In this document: in pieces, positions 42,238 through 48,923 of the stretch
How the letters are laid out: each line of letters opens with the position of its first letter
How positions within the stretch are numbered: position 1 is the stretch's first letter
DNA from: Phycisphaera sp.
GTDB lineage: Bacteria; Planctomycetota; Phycisphaerae; Phycisphaerales; UBA1924
Length of the DNA: 64,000 nucleotides
Assembly (NCBI GenBank): GCA_025916675.1
Contig: CP098402.1
Coordinates: 2,599,205 to 2,663,204 of the forward strand
Direction: 5' to 3'
Program-made: the position numbers and the translations under genes
The notes under the pieces: generated by a model
Seen by the model: only the letters and a program-made list of their open reading frames with translations
Database searches by the model: none
Told to the model about the DNA's origin: nothing

Positions 42238-43501
42238 ACTTGTCGCCGCGCTCTTCGTAATTTGTGAACTGGTCCCACGAGGCGCAGCCGGGGCTGAGCA
42301 GGACGGCGTGGTTCTCGCTGGCCTCCCCCACTGCTGCTCGGAACGCTTCATCAAGTGTACCATGGCGCGCGACCTTCCCGCCGGCCGTGAGTTTGCAGAT
42401 GCCTGGGCCGGTCGCTCCGATGGTATGGAGCGAGCCGATGGTGCGCGATATGGCGGAGATGGGCGAGAGGTCGACGCCCTTGTCGGCCCCGCCGGCGATG
42501 AGGTGGATGTTGGTTTTTGGGATGCGATCGGCCAGGGCATCGACAGCGAGCGCCACGGCCTGGGGCGTGGTGCACTTGCTGTCGTTGTAGAACGAGACGC
42601 CAGCATGAGTAGCGACGAGTTGGAGGCGGTGCGGGAGGCCGGGGAAGTTTGTGATAGCGCGAATCATCGCTTCGCGGTCGTGCGGGATGCCGAGGCGTTC
42701 GAGTGTGGCGGTGGCGGCAGCAAGGGCCGTGGCGGCGTTGGCTTGGTTGTGCGAGCCGGGCAGCGCGAGGCGGGGCAGGTCATCGGTCGGGCGCACGCGG
42801 GTGGCGGTGGTGAGGTCGGGCCAGAGGTCGGTCAGGAGCAGGTCGCCCGGTTGCTGGTGGGCGGCGATGTGGCGTTTGCTCTGCTCGTAATGCTCGATGG
42901 TCTCGTGCCAGTCGAGGTGGTTGGGGGCGAGGTTGGTGACGACGGCGGTGCCCGGGGACCAGTTCGCTTGGCCGAGCCAGTGGAGCATGAAGCTGGAGAG
43001 TTCGAGGACGATGAAGTCGTTCGGCTGGATGTCGGCTTCGAGGAGCGAGCCGCCGATGTTACCTCCCAGGTGCACACGCTGGTCGGCGGCTTCGTGGGCG
43101 CGAGCGAGCATGGCGCTGGTCGTGCTCTTGCCGGCGGTGCCGGTGACGCCGATGATGCGGGTGCGATCGGGGAGGCGTTCGATGGCCAAGCCGATCTCGG
43201 TGGTGATAGGCACGCCGGCGTTCTGGGCTGCGTTGAGGTAGGCGTTGGTCCAGGGCTTCGCGACCGCGGGGCTGGCGACGACGAGGTCGGGGCTGGTGAA
43301 GTCGGCCTCGACGTGCTCGCCCACGCGGGTCTCGATGCCTTCGGGGAGTTCGGCTAACGGGCCGGCGAGCGTGTCAGCATCGGCCAGGTCGGTTACAAAA
43401 ACTTTCGCGCCTTGGGTGTGCAACCACTTCGCCACGCCTAGCCCACCGCCAAAACGGCCAAGGCCCATGACGGTAATGCGCTGGCCGGTGAGGTCTCGCA
43501 C
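42170..43501 (-). CDS. murD: UDP-N-acetylmuramoyl-L-alanine:D-glutamate ligase
   Basis: A 443-residue cytoplasmic Mur ligase. It starts at GTG directly after the TAA of the upstream transaminase. N-terminal UDP-binding Rossmann region (GLGRFGGGLGVAKWL), ATP P-loop GVTGTAGKSTTSAML, NLAPNHLDWH, the C-terminal FYNDSKCTTPQA and LIAGGADKGVDL are all present, and the length fits. It adds D-glutamate to the murein precursor. It stands apart from any dcw cluster and directly behind a D-amino-acid transaminase, which can make its substrate. Confidence 0.92.
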   Translation of the reverse strand: MRDLTGQRITVMGLGRFGGGLGVAKWLHTQGAKVFVTDLADADTLAGPLAELPEGIETRVGEHVEADFTSPDLVVASPAVAKPWTNAYLNAAQNAGVPITTEIGLAIERLPDRTRIIGVTGTAGKSTTSAMLARAHEAADQRVHLGGNIGGSLLEADIQPNDFIVLELSSFMLHWLGQANWSPGTAVVTNLAPNHLDWHETIEHYEQSKRHIAAHQQPGDLLLTDLWPDLTTATRVRPTDDLPRLALPGSHNQANAATALAAATATLERLGIPHDREAMIRAITNFPGLPHRLQLVATHAGVSFYNDSKCTTPQAVALAVDALADRIPKTNIHLIAGGADKGVDLSPISAISRTIGSLHTIGATGPGICKLTAGGKVARHGTLDEAFRAAVGEASENHAVLLSPGCASWDQFTNYEERGDKFADLVHRWIAANPGRVQPTQAD

Positions 43502-44374
43502 TTAGCCGACCGCGACGGCTTCTTTGGCGGTTTCAACTTGCGCTCGGCAGTCGCCCATCACCAGGTCGAGCAGGCGCTGGGCGTGGGGGCCGGGCGTGCC
43601 GGTGCCCACGGGCTTGCCGTCGACGCTCAGGGCGCTGGTGACGATGCTGGTGGTGCCCACGAGCATGACCTCGTCGGCCCGCAGCAGCTCGTCGACGCCC
43701 ACGGGGCGTTCGATGATGCCGGGATCGAGGGCGAGGCAGCGGGCCCGGGTGGCGCCCTCGAGGATGGAGGCGCTGTCGAGCGAGGGGGTGGCGAGTTTGC
43801 CGTCGACCGAGATGATGATATTGCTGGCGCAGGCCTCGGTCAGCAGGCCGTCCTTGTGCATGGCGACCTCCTGGGCGCCCTGGGCCTGGGCGTCGTAGGC
43901 GGCCAGCACGTTGCCCAGCAGGCTGATGCTCTTGAGGTGGCCGCGGTCCCAGCGGCGGTCTTGGACCAGCGCGAGGGTGGTCGTGGGCGGGTGGCGGTAG
44001 TGCGACATCTCGGGCTGGGGCGTGGCGAAGGCGAAGACGGTGGGCTCGCCCTGCTTGGCCATCGTTCGGGCTCGCACGGGCTCGCCGGGCGGCGGGCAGC
44101 CGCGGGTGACCTGGACGTACATGAAGGCGTCGGTGATGTCGTTGCGGCGGCAGAGGTCGAGGCAAATCTCGGGGAGGTGGCGGGCGTCCCAGTGCACCCG
44201 GCCCTCGGCCAGGCCGCCGGCCATGCGGCTGACGTGGCGGTCGGGGCAGATGACGGTGCTGTCGAAGACGCGGACGCCCTCGTAGACGCCGTCGCCGAAA
44301 AGGAAGCCGCGGTCGAAGACGCCGATGTGGGCTTCGTGGGCGGGGAGGAACTTGCCGTTGAGGTAGACGATCAC
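43502..44374 (-). CDS. dat: Class IV aminotransferase, D-alanine aminotransferase-like
   Basis: A 290-residue PLP enzyme. MIVYLNGKFLPAHEAHIGVF and FDRGFLFGDGVYEGVRV are typical of D-amino-acid transaminases. YVQVTRG is the substrate-loop motif, and LKSISLLGNVLA contains the PLP lysine. EVAMHKDGLLTEACASNI is the family's cofactor loop. D-alanine + 2-oxoglutarate gives D-glutamate + pyruvate, so it can feed MurD, whose start codon touches this stop. Branched-chain (IlvE) or PabC activity cannot be excluded by eye. Confidence 0.82.
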   Translation of the reverse strand: MIVYLNGKFLPAHEAHIGVFDRGFLFGDGVYEGVRVFDSTVICPDRHVSRMAGGLAEGRVHWDARHLPEICLDLCRRNDITDAFMYVQVTRGCPPPGEPVRARTMAKQGEPTVFAFATPQPEMSHYRHPPTTTLALVQDRRWDRGHLKSISLLGNVLAAYDAQAQGAQEVAMHKDGLLTEACASNIIISVDGKLATPSLDSASILEGATRARCLALDPGIIERPVGVDELLRADEVMLVGTTSIVTSALSVDGKPVGTGTPGPHAQRLLDLVMGDCRAQVETAKEAVAVG

Positions 44375-44437
44375 GGGAGAGAGTATCGACGTTTCGGGGA
44401 AAGGCGAATCAGAGAACGTCAGGGGGATTGCCCGGCG

Positions 44438-46858
44438 CTACCAGATGCTGACCGGGTCGACGTCGACGGCCACGTGGGCATCGCTGACCAGGCCGTGCTC
44501 GGCGCGGATCTTGAGCAGGCCGTCGCGCAGGATGCCGGCGCTGGCGGCGTAGACCTCGAGGCCGACGCGGTACTCATCGTGGGCGCGTTCGAGGGGGGCG
44601 GGGGCGGGGCCTTCGACCCTGGCCTTGTCGCCGAAGGCGTCGTGCAGGCGCTGGGCGATGGCGTGGGCGCGGGCCTCGGCCTTGTCGTAGTGGCGGTCTC
44701 TCGCCACGATCCAGGCGGCGCGGGTGAAGGGGGGCAGGTGGGCGTGCTGCCTGACCTCGAGTTCGTCCTTGGCGAAGCGTTCGTAGTCGTGGGCTGCGGC
44801 GGCCTGGATGCTGGGCAGGTCGGGGCTGAGGGTCTGCACGATGACGCGGCCGGGCTTGGTGCCCCGGCCCGCGCGGCCGGCGACCTGGCTGACGAGCTGG
44901 AAGGTGCGCTCCTGGCAGCGCCAGTCGGCGATGCCCAGAGCAGTATCGGCGTCGACGACGCCGACCAATCTAATGTTTGGGAAGTCGAGGCCCTTGGCGA
45001 TCATCTGGGTGCCCAATAAAACCTTGATCGACCCGTCGGCGATGCGGGTGAGCACGCCCTGGTAGTCGGCGGCGCGGTTCATGGTGTCGCCGTCCATGCG
45101 GGCGATCTCGGACTCGCGCAGGCCGATCATGTCAACCAATTCGTCTTCGAGGCGCTGCGTGCCGCGGCCGAGGAGGATGGTCTTCTTGGCGCACACCGGG
45201 CAACTCTTGGGCATCATCTGCTCGGCCAGGCAGTGGTGGCAGCGGACGAGCCCGCGGCGGCTCATGACGCCCTTGCGGTGGAAGACCATGGCGGCCGAGC
45301 AGGAGTCGCAGTTGAGCGTCCAGCCGCACATGGCGTCGGGGCAAGCGACGACGCGGGCGAAGCCGCGGCGGTTGAGGAGCATGACGGCCTGGCCGCCATC
45401 GTCGAGAGTCTGCCTGAGCGCGATTTCTAAAGTTGGGCCCAGCAACTCCATACGGTGGCCACGCTGCCTGCTCGCTTTACGCTCCTCGGCGAGATCGACG
45501 ACCTCGACCATGGGCAGGCCGGCCGAGCCGGGGGCGCGTGTTGGCATGCGCCAGAGTGTCGAGCGGTTGAGCTGCGCGTTGCGCCAGCTCTCCAAGCTCG
45601 GGGTTGCCGAACCGAGGAGCACGGGGCAGCCCTCGATCTGGGCCCGCTTGATGGCGGCGTCGCGGCCGTGGTATCGCGGGGCCTGGTCCTGCTTGTAGTC
45701 GCTGGCGTGTTCTTCGTCGACGACAATGAGACCAACATTGGTGAGCGGTGCGAAGAGGGCGGATCGTGGGCCGACGACAACGCGGGCGAGGCCACGCGAG
45801 ACGGCGTCCCAGGCGCGGTGGCGCTGGCCGGCGCTGAGGCCCGAGTGCAAGACCGCCACGCCGCGCTCGCCGAGTTGCGGCGCGAACCGTGCGATGAAGC
45901 GCGACGAGAGCTGGGGTGTGAGCGCGATCTCGGGGACGAGGACGATGCCGGATTTACCCGACGCCAGCACGCGGTCGAGCAGTTGCAGGTAGACCTCGGT
46001 CTTGCCGGAGCCGGTGACGCCGAAGAGGAGGTGGGTGGAGAACCCTTCCAATGGCACCCCGTCGATCACGGCTTCTTGTTCTTGTGTTGGTGTGGGCGCG
46101 GGGGTGGTATCGAGGGCCAGGGGCGTGGCGTCTTGCGTGCGCGCGACGACGTCGGTGAGGGTGATTTCTTCGAGCAGGCCCAGGGTCACGAGGCGGCGGA
46201 TGGGGCTGGCGTTCTTGAGTCCGAGGCGGTGAACGAGGTCGCGTTCTTCGAGGGGCCAGGCGTCGGCGGGGATCTCGCCCAAGCCTACGAACGCCTTCTT
46301 GGTCGTGGGTGGGAGCTTCAATGAGCCCCCGGCGCGAGCGGGGGGAATGGCCGTCGGATCTCCCCCCTCGTCCTTCGGACGTTGGTGTCCCCTCGCTTGC
46401 GCGAGGGGCTCGTTGGGGGTGGGCTCGGATGGCCGCAGCGCCACACGCTCTTTCCGCCCCACCGCCTTCTTGACGGCCGCGGGCAGCATGGCGGCCAGGG
46501 TCATGCCCAGGGGGCAGGCGTAGTACTCGGCGATCCATCGTCCCAGTTCGAGCACGCCCTCGGGCAGCCTCGCGTCGCTCACCGCGAGCAGGCGGCGAAC
46601 CTTGCTGGGGTCGAAGCCATCGAGCAGTTCGGCCCCGCCCACGCCGACGATGACGCCGCGGGTGGGCGTGCCACCCTTGCCGCCTCTGCCTAAGGGAGCC
46701 ATGCACGCGCGGCCGACGAGCGCGTTGGCGGCTTCCTCGCTCTCGGCGGGCGGGGCGTAGGTCAGGGTCTTGCCGTCGATGGAACGCTCGAGGGCGACGG
46801 CGAGGAAGGGGCCGGCGGGGGTTGGGCGGTCGTCCTTGAAGAGGCCGGGTGCGGTCAC
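44438..46858 (-). CDS. priA: Primosomal replication-restart helicase PriA
   Basis: About 806 residues from the GTG at 46858. The N-terminal DNA-binding domain (PFLAVALERSIDGKTLTYAPP…RGVIVGVGG) is followed by a proline-rich linker that contains a REPIN-like insertion (residues 150-179). Then come the helicase core (GVTGSGKTEVYLQLLDR; DEEH box VVDEEHASDYKQD; SATPSLES; QVAGRAGRG) and paired zinc Cys clusters (CPDAMCGWTLNCDSCSAAM; CHHCLAEQMMPKSCPVC). It restarts stalled forks. A second copy of its 5' end lies beyond the next gene (48725-48895), so its own promoter region may be recent. Confidence 0.92.
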   Translation of the reverse strand: MTAPGLFKDDRPTPAGPFLAVALERSIDGKTLTYAPPAESEEAANALVGRACMAPLGRGGKGGTPTRGVIVGVGGAELLDGFDPSKVRRLLAVSDARLPEGVLELGRWIAEYYACPLGMTLAAMLPAAVKKAVGRKERVALRPSEPTPNEPLAQARGHQRPKDEGGDPTAIPPARAGGSLKLPPTTKKAFVGLGEIPADAWPLEERDLVHRLGLKNASPIRRLVTLGLLEEITLTDVVARTQDATPLALDTTPAPTPTQEQEAVIDGVPLEGFSTHLLFGVTGSGKTEVYLQLLDRVLASGKSGIVLVPEIALTPQLSSRFIARFAPQLGERGVAVLHSGLSAGQRHRAWDAVSRGLARVVVGPRSALFAPLTNVGLIVVDEEHASDYKQDQAPRYHGRDAAIKRAQIEGCPVLLGSATPSLESWRNAQLNRSTLWRMPTRAPGSAGLPMVEVVDLAEERKASRQRGHRMELLGPTLEIALRQTLDDGGQAVMLLNRRGFARVVACPDAMCGWTLNCDSCSAAMVFHRKGVMSRRGLVRCHHCLAEQMMPKSCPVCAKKTILLGRGTQRLEDELVDMIGLRESEIARMDGDTMNRAADYQGVLTRIADGSIKVLLGTQMIAKGLDFPNIRLVGVVDADTALGIADWRCQERTFQLVSQVAGRAGRGTKPGRVIVQTLSPDLPSIQAAAAHDYERFAKDELEVRQHAHLPPFTRAAWIVARDRHYDKAEARAHAIAQRLHDAFGDKARVEGPAPAPLERAHDEYRVGLEVYAASAGILRDGLLKIRAEHGLVSDAHVAVDVDPVSIW
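46323..46411. repeat. REPIN-like inverted pair inside priA
   Basis: Two imperfect inverted copies of a 23-24-bp GC palindrome sit at 46323-46345 and 46388-46411, about 40 bp apart. The second reads CCCCTCGCTTGCGCGAGGGG with GCTC after it, and the first is close to its reverse complement. They lie in frame within the PriA interdomain linker and encode a Pro/Gly/Ala-rich insert. A related single copy is at 31006-31029. Confidence 0.6.
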
Positions 46859-46881
46859 CCGAGAGGGTATGGGCCGTCCCC

Positions 46882-48696
46882 CTAGGACTCGCACCCCGCG
46901 TCGAACGCGTCCTGGAACGCCAGGAAATCGAACAGCGTCAGCTCGCCGTCGCCATCGAAGTCGGCCTGGGGGTCGCCGTCCTGGAAGAGGTTGAAGAAGG
47001 CCAAAAAATCGAAGACCGTCAGCACGCCGTCCCCATCGAGGTCGGCCGGGCAGCCTCGCACACTCCGCCCGTACACCACGTAGGTCGAGCCTGCCCAGGA
47101 GCTCCCGCGCGGGCTCGCCCACGGTGCTCCGACGATCAGGTCGGCCATGCCATCTCCGTTGATGTCGCCCGCCGACGCGATGGACGTGCCGGCCTCATCG
47201 CGCTCCGACTCGCCATCGAGCCGCAAGCCGATCCGGCCATCGAGGCTCGCGAGCCCGATCGTTGCGGGGAATACGTCTCCGGCGGGTCCGTTGCGTCCGA
47301 ACAGCACGAAGCCGGCACCGGGGGGTCTCGGGTCTCCCTCCCACGGGCCGGGCGCGCCGATGGCCAGGTCATCGATGCCGTCGCCGTTGAGGTCGCCCGC
47401 CAAGGCGACCGAGGTGCCGCTGCGATCGAACGCGTCGGCGCCGTCGATGCGGAATCCGTCCAAGCCATCGAGGGACGCGAGTTCGAGGTCGAGCGGGAAC
47501 GCGTGGCCTGCTCTGCTGTCGCGGCCGAAGACCACGAAGCTCGCGCCCGCCGTGGCCAGGCCTCCGGCATCGGTGCTATACGCGCCGATGATCACGTCGT
47601 CGATGCCGTCGGCATTGACATCGCCAGCCCCGGCAACGGAATACCCGCTGCTCGTGCGGTAGTCGGCGTCGTTGAGGCGGAAGCCGTTGATGCCATCGAG
47701 GTCGGCCACGCTGAGCACGCTCGTGAATGCATGGCTCGCATCCTGGCCAAAGACCACGAACGTTGACCTGCTGTTGGATGCACCGATGATGACGTCGCCG
47801 ACACCATCGGCGTTGAGGTCGCCAGCCGACGAAACGGCGAAGCCGGTGAAAGACAGCTCGGACACGCCGTTGATGCGGAACCCGTTGGAGCCGTCCAGCG
47901 ACTCCAGGCCGAAGGCCGCGGGGAACGCGCCGGCGGTCTTGGTATCGCGGCCAAAGACGATGTAGGCCGACCCCGCGTCGGTAAAGCCGCCGATGTTCGT
48001 GAATGGCGCGCCAATGACCATGTCATCGATGCCGTCGCCGTTCACGTCGCCCGCCGCGGCGACGCTTCGGCCGACCGAGTCTGTAGGGCTTTCTCCGTCC
48101 ATGCGAAAGCCATCGGTGCCGTCCAGCGATGCCAGATCGAGCCGTGCGGGGAACGCGGCCCCGGTCGCGAATTCCCTGCCAAAGACGACATAGCTCGAGC
48201 CAGAATCAAAGACGGCACGGAGATCCTCTCGCGGGGCGCCGATGATCAGGTCGTCGATGCCATCGCCGTTCACGTCGCCCGCCGACGCGACCGAGCGACC
48301 CGTCCACGCGGTCTCGGACACGCCATCGAGGCGGAAGCCGTCGACGCCGTCCAGCGATTCGAGTGGGAGACGCGCGGGGAATGGAGCGCCAGCCGTGCCG
48401 TCACGACCGAACACCACGAAGGCCGATCCGGGGAGATAGCTCGACCAGCCCCCGTAGGCACCGATCACGAAGTCATCGAACCCGTCACCGTTGAGGTCGC
48501 CCGCCGAGGCGACCGAAGAGCCGCTTAGGCGGAGCTCATCGACGCCGTCCAACCGGAAGCCGAGCGCGCCGTCGAGCGCGCCGAGTTCGAGAACAGATGG
48601 AAAGGGTTCGGACAATGGCCCCTGGGCGACCGCGAAGCCGGCCAAACCTGAAGTCATCACAATCGCGCCCACGCGTTGGGTGGTTGCTCTTCGCAT
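46882..48696 (-). CDS. Secreted FG-GAP (integrin-like propeller) protein with GC-type dockerin tail
   Basis: A 604-residue exported protein with signal peptide ending GLAGFAVAQG. Seven to eight FG-GAP repeats fill residues 30-540, each carrying a calcium loop such as SAGDLNGDGFDDFVIGAY or SAGDVNGDGIDDLIIGAP spaced about 63 residues apart. These form a seven-bladed integrin-alpha-like propeller. The dockerin begins CPADLDGDGVLTVFDFL and ends DAFDAGCES. The gene lies between priA and a remnant copy of the priA 5' end, which suggests it arrived between duplicated ends. A surface-binding role is inferred. Confidence 0.85.
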   Translation of the reverse strand: MRRATTQRVGAIVMTSGLAGFAVAQGPLSEPFPSVLELGALDGALGFRLDGVDELRLSGSSVASAGDLNGDGFDDFVIGAYGGWSSYLPGSAFVVFGRDGTAGAPFPARLPLESLDGVDGFRLDGVSETAWTGRSVASAGDVNGDGIDDLIIGAPREDLRAVFDSGSSYVVFGREFATGAAFPARLDLASLDGTDGFRMDGESPTDSVGRSVAAAGDVNGDGIDDMVIGAPFTNIGGFTDAGSAYIVFGRDTKTAGAFPAAFGLESLDGSNGFRINGVSELSFTGFAVSSAGDLNADGVGDVIIGASNSRSTFVVFGQDASHAFTSVLSVADLDGINGFRLNDADYRTSSGYSVAGAGDVNADGIDDVIIGAYSTDAGGLATAGASFVVFGRDSRAGHAFPLDLELASLDGLDGFRIDGADAFDRSGTSVALAGDLNGDGIDDLAIGAPGPWEGDPRPPGAGFVLFGRNGPAGDVFPATIGLASLDGRIGLRLDGESERDEAGTSIASAGDINGDGMADLIVGAPWASPRGSSWAGSTYVVYGRSVRGCPADLDGDGVLTVFDFLAFFNLFQDGDPQADFDGDGELTLFDFLAFQDAFDAGCES

Positions 48697-48724
48697 GCTA
48701 TGCCCTTCTGGAGCGCGGCTTGCT

Positions 48725-48895
48725 TCACCGGCTCTCTTCGTCCGCGAATTTCGACACTCTGCATTGATCTTGTGCAGACAAATCGGTCACGATCGGAGCG
48801 AACTCGGTCAGGGTCTTGTCATCGATGGAGCGCTCGAGGGCGACGGCGAGGAAAGGGCCCGGGGGTGATTCTTCGCTAAACAGTTCTTTGCTCAC
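48725..48895 (-). pseudogene. Duplicated 5' fragment of priA
   Basis: A 56-codon frame from GTG 48895 reads SKELFSEESPPGPFLAVALE…, and 19 residues (GPFLAVALERSIDxKTLT) match the start of PriA. The DNA match is about 47 bp with four differences (48812-48858 against 46770-46816). After the match the frame diverges and stops. The reading frame has kept its start, so it might still be translated, but it lacks every helicase motif. It lies just upstream of the FG-GAP gene. Confidence 0.65.
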
Positions 48896-48923
48896 ATCGG
48901 GCAATGCACAGCCGGAGCGAGGC

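Noticed and set aside
48725-48895. A real small protein rather than a priA remnant
   Set aside because: The only recognisable part is the PriA start; the rest diverges and stops. Kept as a pseudogene call with moderate confidence.
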